Positions 34,446-43,783 of a stretch of DNA of 50,691 bases are shown here, one piece after another. The stretch is from Ruminococcaceae bacterium UBA7212 (GTDB lineage Bacteria > Bacillota > Clostridia > Oscillospirales > Acutalibacteraceae), in NCBI GenBank assembly GCA_002490525.1, contig DKUE01000027.1, forward strand, positions 1 through 50,691, written 5' to 3'. A model generated the notes under the pieces. The model had not been told where the DNA came from and did no database searches. It saw nothing but the letters and a program-made list of their open reading frames with translations. The stretch's first letter is position 1. Every line of letters begins with the position of its first letter. The position numbers and the translations under genes are program-made.

Positions 34446-36005
34446 ATGGAAGAACCGCTGGTTCTGACTTTTGATATCGGCACACAAAGTGCACGCGGTC
34501 TGTTAGTTACGCCTGACGGCAGTTTTCAGGACATTTACCAAGTAAAATACGATGAACCGTATTATTCCAGAAATCCCGGATGGGCAGAACAGCGTCCCGA
34601 TTTTTATTATGACCGTATTTGCGAAATCAGCAAAGTGATTTGCGAGCGAAATGCGGAAAAAATGAACTGCGTAATTGCGGTTACGCTGACTACAATCCGT
34701 GATACTGTGCTATGCTTAGACAAAAACAACGAACCGCTGCGTGATATTATTCTATGGCTCGATAAGCGGCAGGCTGATTTTAACAATCCGTTTCCGCTAT
34801 ACAAAAAATTGATTTTTAAAATTGCCGGTATGGCGGAAGCAACGAAAATTCTTTACCGAGCTACCGCCTCTAACTGGATTCGCCAATATCAGCCGGATAT
34901 TTGGGAAAAAACGGCGAAATATGTGATGCTGCCCACCTATCTGAATTATAAAATGACGGGGAATTTGGTGGATTCCGAGGCAAACATGATTGGTCACATT
35001 CCGTTTGAGTACGAAAAACGGGTTTGGAAAAAAGACTCTTGTCTCACAAAATGTATTTGCGATGTGCCGTCAGAAAAGCTTTGCAAGCTTGTAAAGTCGG
35101 GTGAAACCATCGGTAAAATCACAGAGGAATTTGCAAAGCAAAGCGGAATTCCAAAGGGACTTCCGTTAATTGCAACCGGGTCCGACAAAGGCTGTGAAAC
35201 ACTGGGGCTCTCTGTTACCAAACCCACGAAGGCGGCTATATCCTTCGGCACAACCGCAACCATTCAAATGGCAGTCAAAAAATATTTTGAGCCGCAGAAA
35301 TTTATGCCGGCCTACCCTGCCGTTCCGAACGATATGTTTAATCCCGAAATTGAAATATACCGTGGATTTTGGCTGGTTTCTTGGTTTGTAAAGGAATTCG
35401 GCGCAGATGAACGTCAGGAATCACAGATTCTCGGCTGTTCACCCGAACAGCTGTTAGACAAATACATAGAAAAATTGCCGCCGGGTTGTGAAGGTTTGTT
35501 ACTGCAACCGTACTGGACACCCGGTGTTATCAATCCGACCTCGCGAGGTGCAGTTGTCGGATTTGCAGATTATCATACACACATTCATTTCTACCGTGCC
35601 ATTATTGAAGGGATTGCATTCGAACTGTATCATTCCTTAAAAATCATGGAAAAACGCTCGGGTCTCAAAATCGAAGAAGTGTATGTCGGGGGCGGTGGTG
35701 CACGAAGCGATATTGTCTGCCAAATCACCGCAGATGTTTTCGGTCTTCCCGTCAAACGTATTCAAACACATGAAGCCTGTTCTATCGGGGCATCTATGGT
35801 CGCCTTTATTGCAACCGGAGTATTCCGCGACTATGACAATGCCATCGAACACATGGTTCATGAATCGAGTGTCTTTTTACCCAGACAAAAAGAACACGAA
35901 ATTTATATGGATTTATACACAGGCGCATATCACAAAATTTTCGGCAGATTAGAGCCGATTTATAAAAGAATTATCAAAATCACCAAAAGGAGAGATATTT
36001 TATGA
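34446..36005 (+). CDS. FGGY family carbohydrate kinase
   Basis: A 519-residue sugar or polyol kinase of the FGGY family (glycerol kinase, xylulokinase and relatives). The N-terminal phosphate loop is LTFDIGTQSARGLLV, a substrate-side region reads LRDIILWLDKRQ, the central ATPase segment is ISFGTTATIQMAV and the C-terminal adenosine motif is VGGGGARSDIV. The substrate residues do not match glycerol kinase clearly, so it is left unassigned. AAAGGAGGTG precedes the ATG, and the stop overlaps the next start by 4 bases. In context it would phosphorylate the substrate that the dehydrogenases then oxidise. Confidence 0.9.
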   Translation: MEEPLVLTFDIGTQSARGLLVTPDGSFQDIYQVKYDEPYYSRNPGWAEQRPDFYYDRICEISKVICERNAEKMNCVIAVTLTTIRDTVLCLDKNNEPLRDIILWLDKRQADFNNPFPLYKKLIFKIAGMAEATKILYRATASNWIRQYQPDIWEKTAKYVMLPTYLNYKMTGNLVDSEANMIGHIPFEYEKRVWKKDSCLTKCICDVPSEKLCKLVKSGETIGKITEEFAKQSGIPKGLPLIATGSDKGCETLGLSVTKPTKAAISFGTTATIQMAVKKYFEPQKFMPAYPAVPNDMFNPEIEIYRGFWLVSWFVKEFGADERQESQILGCSPEQLLDKYIEKLPPGCEGLLLQPYWTPGVINPTSRGAVVGFADYHTHIHFYRAIIEGIAFELYHSLKIMEKRSGLKIEEVYVGGGGARSDIVCQITADVFGLPVKRIQTHEACSIGASMVAFIATGVFRDYDNAIEHMVHESSVFLPRQKEHEIYMDLYTGAYHKIFGRLEPIYKRIIKITKRRDIL

Positions 36006-37753
36006 GCAACAAACCGTATAAGGGGTTTGAACCGAAATGGGTTCTGACACCTGCACCCGAGGGCAGCTACCGTTCTATTTTCCGTTGGGGCGATCCGGAA
36101 TTTTTTAAATATCCTAAGGAATCTCTTTACAAGCTGATGAAAGAGACCTTCAAAATGACCGATGATGACTTTAAAGACTATACGGACGACATCGGATTTG
36201 ATAAGGTTGACTTGTCTGCCTATCCGTCTAAAATTGCCAAGAAGCATATAGAGGCTCTGAAAAAGATTGTGGGTGCTGAATTTGTCACAACTGAGGACTA
36301 TCCCCGTTTGGCAGTTGCTTACGGATGCACCGGCTACGATTTACTGCGCTTGCGGCATAAGCAGATTGAAAATATTCCGGATGTCGTTGTCTACCCTGAC
36401 ACCACGGAACAGGTAGAACAGCTGGTCGCTTATGCAACCGAAAACAAAATTCCGCTGTATGTTTACGGCGGCGGCAGTTCTGTTACACGTGGTATGGAAG
36501 CTGTCAAGGGCGGCATGACCTTAGACATGCGCAAACGTTTCAATAAAGTAATCAGCTTTAACGAAACCGACCAAACCATTACCGTGCAGGCGGGCATGTC
36601 CGGTCCGAAGCTGGAAGAAACTCTGCAAAATGCACCGGAACTGTTTGGGGCAAAACGCGCTTATACCTGCGGCCATTTCCCGCAGTCATTTGAATACAGC
36701 AGTGTCGGCGGTTGGACGGTTACACGCGGTGCAGGACAGAACAGCACTTATTACGGGTGCATTACCGACATTGTACTGTCGCAAAAATATGCAACTCCCA
36801 TCGGACGGATTGTAACCAGCCATTATCCGCGTGAAGCAACCGGTCCGAATCTAAATCAAATTATGATGGGCTCCGAAGGAACCTTCGGTGTGCTGACAGA
36901 GGTTACGTTGCGTGTATTCCGCTGGATGCCCGAAAACCGTAAGCGGTTCTCTTATATGTTCAAAAATTGGGAAATTGCTATGGACGCGGCACGCGAAATG
37001 ATGCAATGCGAATGCGGTTACTCTTCGGTTTTCCGTCTTTCCGACCCTGAAGAAACCCACTTAATGCTTAAGCTTTATAATGTAGATGAAACGCCTCTTG
37101 CTCCCATTTTGGACAAATGCGGTTATAAAGATATGGAACGCTGCATGTTCTTAGGCTTTACCGACGGTGAAAAAGGTTTTTCTAAAAATGTCGCCAAGAA
37201 TATTGCAAAAATTGCGCTTAAATATGGTGCGATGCCTATGACAGGTTATGTCACCAAGAGTTGGGAAAAGGGCCGCTTTAACGACCCATATCTCCGCGAC
37301 ACGCTGATGGATTTCAGCGTCATCACCGACACTTTGGAATGTACTGTTAACTGGTCTAATATGGCGCAGGTTCACCGCGATGTGCGCAAGGTATGCCATG
37401 CATTGCCCAATACAGTCGTTACCACACACATGTCCCACTGCTATCCGCAGGGCGCGAATCTCTACTTCATTTTCATCACCAAAATGAACGATGCAGATGA
37501 ATTCAAACGCTATCACACCACTATTTTAGATGCAATTCAAAAATCCGGTGCGGCTATTTCACACCATCACGGTGTTGGTAAAATGTTTGCGCCGTGGCTG
37601 GAAGGCTATATCGGTGAGAAAGAATACGGCGTATTCAAGGTATTGAAAAACTACTTTGACCCTGATTATTTGATGAACCCGGGAGGCACAATCGGTTTGG
37701 ATTTACTGCCGGAAGAGAAAAAATTTCTGAACGAGCGTAAAGACTATCGTTAA
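36002..37753 (+). CDS. Alkyl-DHAP synthase-like (AGPS family) FAD-binding oxidase
   Basis: A 583-residue flavoenzyme of the vanillyl-alcohol-oxidase fold. The FAD PP-loop is YGGGSSVTRGME (about 155-166), GHFPQSFEYSSVGGWTVTR (224-242) matches the AGPS-type FAD region, and the C-terminus keeps the AGPS catalytic Tyr (Tyr481 in HCYPQGANLYF) and the His triplet His521-523 in SHHHGVGKM. In AGPS these residues drive exchange of an acyl for an alkyl group on DHAP. Here the enzyme sits with a kinase and GlpA/B-like dehydrogenases, not with lipid synthesis genes, so a related reaction on a glycerol-linked substrate is possible. A simple D-2-hydroxyacid dehydrogenase role is the alternative. AAAAGGAGAG precedes the ATG. 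Confidence 0.85.
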   Translation: MSNKPYKGFEPKWVLTPAPEGSYRSIFRWGDPEFFKYPKESLYKLMKETFKMTDDDFKDYTDDIGFDKVDLSAYPSKIAKKHIEALKKIVGAEFVTTEDYPRLAVAYGCTGYDLLRLRHKQIENIPDVVVYPDTTEQVEQLVAYATENKIPLYVYGGGSSVTRGMEAVKGGMTLDMRKRFNKVISFNETDQTITVQAGMSGPKLEETLQNAPELFGAKRAYTCGHFPQSFEYSSVGGWTVTRGAGQNSTYYGCITDIVLSQKYATPIGRIVTSHYPREATGPNLNQIMMGSEGTFGVLTEVTLRVFRWMPENRKRFSYMFKNWEIAMDAAREMMQCECGYSSVFRLSDPEETHLMLKLYNVDETPLAPILDKCGYKDMERCMFLGFTDGEKGFSKNVAKNIAKIALKYGAMPMTGYVTKSWEKGRFNDPYLRDTLMDFSVITDTLECTVNWSNMAQVHRDVRKVCHALPNTVVTTHMSHCYPQGANLYFIFITKMNDADEFKRYHTTILDAIQKSGAAISHHHGVGKMFAPWLEGYIGEKEYGVFKVLKNYFDPDYLMNPGGTIGLDLLPEEKKFLNERKDYR

Positions 37754-37763
37754 CCGTTCAGCG

Positions 37764-37790
37764 ACAGTGATAAATTCGCTCACTGTTTTT
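37764..37790 (+). terminator. First terminator of the Glp-like operon
   Basis: A 7-bp stem (37764-37770 with 37780-37786) and a run of T, 11 bases after the stop codon. Confidence 0.65.
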
Positions 37791-37798
37791 CCTCCATT

Positions 37799-37829
37799 CC
37801 TCGCTGTGTATTTTACACAGCGGGGTTTT
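37799..37829 (+). terminator. Second terminator of the Glp-like operon
   Basis: A 12-bp stem with one G-T wobble (37799-37810 with 37814-37825), 3-base loop, then TTTT. It is a strong intrinsic terminator directly after the first. Confidence 0.9.
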
Positions 37830-37840
37830 ATATACAAAAA

Positions 37841-37874
37841 AACACATCTCCGACCCGATTATCAGAGATGTGTT
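37841..37874 (-). terminator. Terminator of the ABC importer operon
   Basis: A 10-bp perfect stem (37841-37850 with 37865-37874) followed on the minus strand by a U8 run. It closes the minus-strand importer operon that converges on the Glp-like operon. Confidence 0.88.
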
Positions 37875-37894
37875 GAATTTATACACCATTTTTC

Positions 37895-38890
37895 CTATCT
37901 TTCTTCCCGGTAATAATTCAAGCCCAAAGCCGCCGGCTGAGCCATTTTTTTCTTTTTGTTAACGGAAGCAAAAATCAAAACAAGCGCGGTAATTATAAAC
38001 GGAAGCGCCTGATAAAGCTGCGGCGGAACATTGGATAAAAATCCCAAGGACTTCGGAAATGCATAGGCAAGCGAACCGCTGTAAATTTGAAGTGTATTAA
38101 AAAAGCCAAACACCAAAGTGCCGAGAATTGCTTTAGCTGTACTCCAGTTAGCAAAAATAACCAAAGCAACCGCAATCCAACCGTAACCGTTTATCCAACA
38201 GTTACTGCCCTCAAAACTGCCACCGAGATTCAAGCCCATATAGTAACCGCCGATGCCCATAATACCCGATCCAACGATGATATGGATATATTTATATAAA
38301 GCAATGTTAATTCCAAGTGAATCAGCCGCCGCCGGATTTTCACCGATTGCCCGTAGGCGAAGACCCGTTTTCGTCTTATTCAAATATATCCACACCGCAA
38401 CAGCAATAACGACACCGAGATACACTAAAATATTATGTGAAAAAAATGCTTTACCGAGTATGGGAATTTTCGAGAGCAACGGTATTTCCAAAGCGTTTTT
38501 AAAGCCGTCATTAATATTGGAATATGCAGTCATAACCGGCCATGAGCCGCTTAATCCCTTGCCGATAAAGAAAAATAACCCGACACCAAAGGTCGTCATT
38601 GTGAGACCTGTTACATTTTGATTTGCCTGCATGGTGACTGTAAGCACGGCAAAAACAACGCCGAACAATCCGGCGCATAGAAAAGACGCCAATATGCCGA
38701 CAGTCAGACTGTTTACAGAACACCCGATTAAATAGCCGAAAATTGCACCGACAGCCATAATACCTTCTACACCAAGGTTTAAACTGCCCGATTTTTCGAT
38801 AATTATCTCGCCCACCGTACCGTATAAAAGCGGAATATTATAAACAACAATATTAAACAGGAATAAAGTAAGGACTTCTAATTGATTCAT
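37895..38890 (-). CDS. Nucleoside-type ABC transporter permease (NupQ/YufQ-like)
   Basis: A 331-residue inner-membrane permease with many hydrophobic helices. GEIIIEKSGSLNLGVEGIMA and the later TGLRLRAIGENPAAADSLGI region are typical of the BMP/Nup permease family (BPD_transp_2). Its start overlaps the other permease by 4 bases (ATGA). With the lipoprotein, ATPase and second permease it makes a complete importer, probably for purine nucleosides since xpt lies at the head of the cluster. Confidence 0.92.
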   Translation of the reverse strand: MNQLEVLTLFLFNIVVYNIPLLYGTVGEIIIEKSGSLNLGVEGIMAVGAIFGYLIGCSVNSLTVGILASFLCAGLFGVVFAVLTVTMQANQNVTGLTMTTFGVGLFFFIGKGLSGSWPVMTAYSNINDGFKNALEIPLLSKIPILGKAFFSHNILVYLGVVIAVAVWIYLNKTKTGLRLRAIGENPAAADSLGINIALYKYIHIIVGSGIMGIGGYYMGLNLGGSFEGSNCWINGYGWIAVALVIFANWSTAKAILGTLVFGFFNTLQIYSGSLAYAFPKSLGFLSNVPPQLYQALPFIITALVLIFASVNKKKKMAQPAALGLNYYREER

Positions 38891-40023
38891 GCCGCTTTCC
38901 CTCCTTGTTTCTTAGCTGACTTTCGAAATACCAGCTTAAACCGAATAAAGAAATCAGCCGCCAATACAAAAAACAAGATAATCCCCTGTAAAAGATCGGC
39001 AAAATTCGAATCAATAATCGGGAACTGCGTGCTTGCAGCCTGCGCGCCGTACTGCATAATACTAATCAGCAGTGAAACACCGAAGATTGCAAAAGTATTC
39101 AGTTTGGAAAGCCAAGCTACTATAATGCCGGTCCAACCGACATTGTTGGTTACCGAGGTAGAAAGCACCTTTGCACCCGAAACATAAAATCCGCCTGCCA
39201 AACCAATCAGCGCCGCTGAAAAGAACATGGTGCGCACAATAATTTTCTTGACATTCATCCCCGCATACTTTGCGGTATTTGCACTGTCCCCGACAACAGA
39301 AATTTCATATCCGTGTTTCGTTTTTTTCAAGTAAAAATATACGCCGACGCAAATTGCCACCGCAAACAGAAAAGAAATATTTAAAGAGAATTTGCCGATT
39401 GAAATTGTCGGCATATATGCCGTTTCCGCAAATTTTTGAAATACAGGCCGCACAGATTCATCACTCAAATAAAAATTCCAAGGAGCCTGCGTCTCACCGA
39501 AAAATCGCAGAAGGTACAGCGCTATGTAATTGAGCATCAGCGTCATTAAAGTTTCATTGGTTTTAAAACGCACATTTAAAAGCGCCACAAATCCGCCGAA
39601 AATGCCTGCAGCCAGCATAGCTGATAAAAACATCAAAAGTAAAAGCGAAAAAGAAGACATGGACTCCCCAAACTTCAGTGCCACAGTGGCCGCCGCCAGC
39701 GCCCCGATAATAAACTGCCCTTCACCGCCGATATTCCAAAAGCGCATCTTAAATGACAAGGACAAAGCTAACGAGGTAATCAGAAGCGGTACAAAAATTG
39801 TGATTAATCCCTCTACGCTTTTGTACGCAAATCGGCTACCGAGCATCCCGATGGTAAACATGTCCTTATACAGCACCAACGGATTTACACCGATGGCAAT
39901 CAGCAACACTCCCCCAACCGTTAACGCCGCTAAAATAGCAATACAATAAAACAGTACTTTCAAAAGAGGATGAATTTTATCCCGTTTTACAATACGGACA
40001 AACGGATCTTTTACCTTACTCAC
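38887..40023 (-). CDS. Nucleoside-type ABC transporter permease (NupP/YufP-like)
   Basis: A 378-residue permease, partner of the 37895 gene. The FWNIGGEGQFIIGALAAA motif and the coupling-helix region KTKHGYEISVVGDSANTAKY are those of the YufP/NupP type. The longer N-terminus with an extra membrane helix is normal for this subunit. Its start overlaps the ATPase stop by 4 bases, so the operon is tightly coupled. Confidence 0.92.
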   Translation of the reverse strand: MSKVKDPFVRIVKRDKIHPLLKVLFYCIAILAALTVGGVLLIAIGVNPLVLYKDMFTIGMLGSRFAYKSVEGLITIFVPLLITSLALSLSFKMRFWNIGGEGQFIIGALAAATVALKFGESMSSFSLLLLMFLSAMLAAGIFGGFVALLNVRFKTNETLMTLMLNYIALYLLRFFGETQAPWNFYLSDESVRPVFQKFAETAYMPTISIGKFSLNISFLFAVAICVGVYFYLKKTKHGYEISVVGDSANTAKYAGMNVKKIIVRTMFFSAALIGLAGGFYVSGAKVLSTSVTNNVGWTGIIVAWLSKLNTFAIFGVSLLISIMQYGAQAASTQFPIIDSNFADLLQGIILFFVLAADFFIRFKLVFRKSAKKQGGKAA

Positions 40024-41627
40024 TGCACACCCTCCTTTATATTTGAATCCTTTGCTATACCGACCGGTTTCCCGTTGTCAGATTCGGTCAAATCCAGTGC
40101 ACCGGTCATCATAAGGCCCAGTTGCTCTTTTGTTGTCTTGTTTGCATGCACAACACCCATTATCTTGCCGTGGCACAGCACCATAATTTTATCGCACAGT
40201 GCCATGAGGACATCCAAGTCCTCCCCTACAAATAAAATTCCAACCCCTTTTTGCTTTAAGTCATCCAGAATATTGTAAATTGTATAAGAAGAATGAATAT
40301 CCAGTCCGCGAACGGGATAAGCCGTAATCAGCACATTAGGATCCGCCTTAATTTCACGACCTAACAATACCTTTTGTACATTACCGCCCGACAACCTGCG
40401 TACAGGAATTTCTGTCGAAGGTGTGACAACCTCCAACTCTGCAATCACTTCCTGCGCGTCTTTTCTCGCAGTTTTTCGGTCTACAAACGGATTTAAATGA
40501 TTTTGCTTATATTTCTTTAAAATCATATTATCCGTAATCGAAAGAGAAGGCGCCAAGCCCATACCAAGCCTGTCCTCCGGAATAAAGCTCATAGAGATGC
40601 CCTTTTCAATAATCTTTTGCGGCGGTAATCCCACAATGCTTTCACCTTCATGAATCATCCTGCCGCTTTCGATTTTACGGAGACCCGCCATAGCTTCACA
40701 TAACTCTTTTTGCCCGCAGCCGGCAATACCTGCAACACCGAGCATCTCACCGCCGCGCACATAAAAGTTCACATGGTCAATTGCAACCGCACCCTCATCA
40801 TTTTTAACGGTTAAATCGCGAATTTCCAACAGAGGTTGTTTCTTTTCAACTTTGCTGCGGCGAATATTTAAATCCGCTTTTTTCCCCATCATCAACTCTG
40901 TCAGCTGTAGTTCATCGGTCTCAGACGTGTTCACCGTGCCGATATACTCGCCTTTTCGAAGGATTGCCACACGGTCGCTGATTGCTAAAACCTCATTCAG
41001 CTTGTGACTGATAATAATAACGGAATGCCCCTGCGCTTTCATTTTGCGCAGTATTTCGAAAAGCTTTTCAATCTCCTGCACCGTAAGTACAGCAGTCGGT
41101 TCATCCAATATAATTGTCTTCGCCCCGTAGTACAGAACCTTAATGATTTCCAAAGTCTGCTTTTCGCTGACGGACATATTCTTTACAAGCTTTTTGGCAT
41201 CTATTTGAAAGCCGAATTTTTCGGCAGTTTTTTCTATTTCAGTAAAGCGTTTATTACGCAAAAAAATCTGAGAAAGCTTCCCTTTTGCAGATTTGTCTGT
41301 TGTTTCTTCCGCTCCCAGCCAAATGTTATCAGCAGCAGAAAAAATATCCACCAGCTTAAAATGCTGGTGCACCATACCGATGCCAAGCTTTTTGGCATCT
41401 TCGGGAGAATTGACGGAAACGATTTTTCCGTCCACTAAAATTTCACCGCTGTCAGGCTTGTAAATACCTGACAGCATATTCATGAGCGTTGTTTTACCCG
41501 AACCGTTTTCGCCCAGCAGGGCGAGAATCTCGCCCTGCCGAACCTTAAGGTTGATATTTTTATTGGCAGCCACACTACCAAAGGACTTATTTATATTTCG
41601 CAATTCAATAGCATATTCAGCTGCCAC
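40020..41627 (-). CDS. Nucleoside-type ABC transporter ATP-binding protein (NupO/YufO-like)
   Basis: A 535-residue ATPase with two fused nucleotide-binding domains, as in ribose/nucleoside importers. The first has Walker A LLGENGSGKTTL, a variant signature (MSVSEKQTLEI) and Walker B TIILDEPTA; the second has a degenerate Walker A (GIAGCGQKELCEAM), the signature LSGGNVQK and PVRGLD. An unequal pair is normal for this class. It lies 41 bases after the substrate-binding lipoprotein gene. Confidence 0.95.
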   Translation of the reverse strand: MAAEYAIELRNINKSFGSVAANKNINLKVRQGEILALLGENGSGKTTLMNMLSGIYKPDSGEILVDGKIVSVNSPEDAKKLGIGMVHQHFKLVDIFSAADNIWLGAEETTDKSAKGKLSQIFLRNKRFTEIEKTAEKFGFQIDAKKLVKNMSVSEKQTLEIIKVLYYGAKTIILDEPTAVLTVQEIEKLFEILRKMKAQGHSVIIISHKLNEVLAISDRVAILRKGEYIGTVNTSETDELQLTELMMGKKADLNIRRSKVEKKQPLLEIRDLTVKNDEGAVAIDHVNFYVRGGEMLGVAGIAGCGQKELCEAMAGLRKIESGRMIHEGESIVGLPPQKIIEKGISMSFIPEDRLGMGLAPSLSITDNMILKKYKQNHLNPFVDRKTARKDAQEVIAELEVVTPSTEIPVRRLSGGNVQKVLLGREIKADPNVLITAYPVRGLDIHSSYTIYNILDDLKQKGVGILFVGEDLDVLMALCDKIMVLCHGKIMGVVHANKTTKEQLGLMMTGALDLTESDNGKPVGIAKDSNIKEGVQ

Positions 41628-41668
41628 AACAAATCTCCCTTAAACTAAATTTTAAAAACGTAACTGGC

Positions 41669-42919
41669 TTAGCCTTCTTGAACACCCGCAACATAGTAAT
41701 TCATGGAACCTTTGATTACGCCGTCACAAGCGTCTTTGCCGCCGTCAACCGCTTCCAACGCACCTGTATCTTTGTTATAAGCAAAGTAGGTGTTACCGTC
41801 CGCGGAAATTACTTCTGCGCCTTTATTATCCTTCAGCGCCGCAGTCGTCTTCGTAATTGTGCCGTCCTTTGCGATGGAAAGCTGTACATTAGAGAATACA
41901 TCCCACTCGCCGCCTACCATCATCGCTTTAACCTTTTCGATAATTGCTTTCGTTTCAGCCGTGCAGTTTTCGGAAAGCGGAGAAATATCTACAAAGCCTT
42001 CTTTTAAACCGCCGTAGTAAATACCAACCTTGCTCATGAAGTTTTCGGGGTCATTCATAGCGGTATCAATTGCAAGCTTGTAGTAAACATCCCAGTGCCA
42101 AACCGGTGCAGTCAAGTGCGCTGTCGGCGCCTGTGCGGTCATATCGGAGTTATATCCGCAGCCGAATACTTTTCCGTCCGTAGCTACAAGCTGAGGCTGT
42201 GCACTGTCACAGTGCTGTGCAATAACACAGCACTTATAGGTATTGATAAGTGCTTCTGCCGCCGCTTTTTCTTTTGCTTCATCGCCCCATGTACTGATTT
42301 TATTAACATGAACAACCGCATTGGGATTTACAGACTGTGCGCCCATTGCAAACGCATTGATACCGGAGCATGTTTCTGCATATTCCGTACCCCAAGCCGC
42401 AACATAACCAAGGTTGTTGTTGCCGAGTTCAAGGGACTTCAAGCCTGCCGCAATACCTGCAAGGTAACGTGCCTGATAAATTCTGCCGAAGTAGTTATTG
42501 AAGTTTTTGTCATTAGACTTGTAGCCCGTTGCATGGGAGAAGAGGATATCTGCATATTCGGGCTTCTCCGCTGCTTCCGCAAAAGCCTCGATATAGCCAA
42601 AGCTGATACCAAAAATGATTTTACAGCCTTGATTGGCTAATTTATCAATCGCTTCGGAAACCTGCTGGGTATCTTCCGGAATGTTATCCACAATTCTAAG
42701 GTTTTCCTTCGGGAGACCGAGCTGCTCCATAGCTTTGGTGATGCCGTTGTGGTGTGCAAATGTGTAGCCTGCGGTGTCATTTTGGCTGTTGATGTAAACC
42801 GCGCCGACTAAGAAATCACTCTTTTTGCCGTCGTCCTTGTTTGCATCATCCTTGCCGCAAGCCGCGAAACAAAGCACGACCATAACGAGCGCCAAAAAAA
42901 TGCTGAGAACTTTTTTCAT
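41669..42919 (-). CDS. BMP family substrate-binding lipoprotein (nucleoside type)
   Basis: A 416-residue exported lipoprotein, with a signal peptide ending at the lipobox before Cys21 (CFAACGKDD). The BMP/PnrA domain follows from about residue 35 (VGAVYINSQNDTAGYTFAHH). Characterised BmpA/PnrA/NupN proteins bind purine nucleosides. AGGAGG precedes the ATG. The gene follows xpt by 62 bases and starts the importer operon. Confidence 0.94.
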   Translation of the reverse strand: MKKVLSIFLALVMVVLCFAACGKDDANKDDGKKSDFLVGAVYINSQNDTAGYTFAHHNGITKAMEQLGLPKENLRIVDNIPEDTQQVSEAIDKLANQGCKIIFGISFGYIEAFAEAAEKPEYADILFSHATGYKSNDKNFNNYFGRIYQARYLAGIAAGLKSLELGNNNLGYVAAWGTEYAETCSGINAFAMGAQSVNPNAVVHVNKISTWGDEAKEKAAAEALINTYKCCVIAQHCDSAQPQLVATDGKVFGCGYNSDMTAQAPTAHLTAPVWHWDVYYKLAIDTAMNDPENFMSKVGIYYGGLKEGFVDISPLSENCTAETKAIIEKVKAMMVGGEWDVFSNVQLSIAKDGTITKTTAALKDNKGAEVISADGNTYFAYNKDTGALEAVDGGKDACDGVIKGSMNYYVAGVQEG

Positions 42920-42981
42920 GATATTTCCTCCTAAAAAAATAAAATATTATGAACGGCAAGACTGTGCCGAATCATACAACT

Positions 42982-43566
42982 TTATCCCTGCGTACGGAAT
43001 ATAATTTCTCCGGTTTCATCATTCATAGCATCTACAATGGCAAGTGACTCTACACGATACCCCTGCGCACGCAGTGTTTCACCGCCTTTTTGAAAACCTT
43101 TTTCGATGGCAATTCCGATACCTGCAACAGTTGCACCCGCAGAACGGACAATATCCAGCAACCCATTCATTGCACAGCCGTTGGCGAGAAAATCATCAAT
43201 AATCAATACATTGTCATTCGGTGACAAATACTTCTTAGACACAATCACATTGTAAACCTGTTTGTGCGTAAAGGATTCGATTTGTGTCGAATACACTTCA
43301 CCGTCAATGTTTACACTTTGCGATTTTTTCGCAAACACCACAGGGACTCCAAAATATTGCGCCGCAATGCAGGCTATGCCGATTCCGGAAGCTTCAATTG
43401 TTATAATTTTATTTATCCCCACCGTACCGAACAGGCGCTTGAATTCTTTTCCCATTGCATTAAACAGGTCAATATCCATTTGATGGTTCAAAAAAGAATC
43501 CACTTTTAAAACATTGCCCGCCTTCACGATACCGTCTTTTTGAATCCGCTCTTCCAACAGCTTCAT
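42982..43566 (-). CDS. xpt: Xanthine phosphoribosyltransferase
   Basis: Converts xanthine and PRPP to XMP in purine salvage. The PRPP-binding loop is VLIIDDFLANGCA (about 123-135), and MKLLEERIQKDG...LNHQMD is the typical Xpt N-terminus. The frame extends to 43587, but the ATG at 43566 with GGAG 7 nt upstream gives the standard start. The 194-residue length is normal. Sitting before a nucleoside importer, it suggests uptake and salvage run together. The leader carries no recognisable purine riboswitch, unlike many xpt genes. Confidence 0.95.
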   Translation of the reverse strand: MKLLEERIQKDGIVKAGNVLKVDSFLNHQMDIDLFNAMGKEFKRLFGTVGINKIITIEASGIGIACIAAQYFGVPVVFAKKSQSVNIDGEVYSTQIESFTHKQVYNVIVSKKYLSPNDNVLIIDDFLANGCAMNGLLDIVRSAGATVAGIGIAIEKGFQKGGETLRAQGYRVESLAIVDAMNDETGEIIFRTQG

Positions 43567-43669
43567 TTTATTTCTCCACACCAGCAAAAATTAAAATAAG
43601 CCTGAACAGCAATTATGTAAAAAAGCATGGTTTTGCACGATTTTTCGAATCAAGTTCAAGCTTAGGACA

Positions 43670-43698
43670 AGTATACAATATTCTGACAAAATTTTCAA
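43670..43698 (-). promoter_or_regulatory. xpt promoter
   Basis: Minus-strand TTGAAA (43693-43698), 17-base spacer, TATACT (43670-43675). It gives a leader of roughly 95 bases before xpt. Confidence 0.7.
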
Positions 43699-43746
43699 TA
43701 AAAAAGTACAAAAACACCCGAGCAGATGAAAAAATTTTTCATAATC

Positions 43747-43779
43747 AAAATCTCCGCACTAAAAAAGCACGGAGATTTT
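43747..43779 (-). terminator. Terminator of the alpha-mannosidase unit
   Basis: A 10-bp stem (43747-43756 with 43770-43779) right after the GH38 stop, with U residues in the 3' arm on the minus strand. Confidence 0.7.
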
Positions 43780-43783
43780 TAGA

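Noticed and set aside
43567..43670. Purine riboswitch in the xpt leader
   Set aside because: None of the conserved loop and junction sequences of the guanine aptamer can be found by eye.
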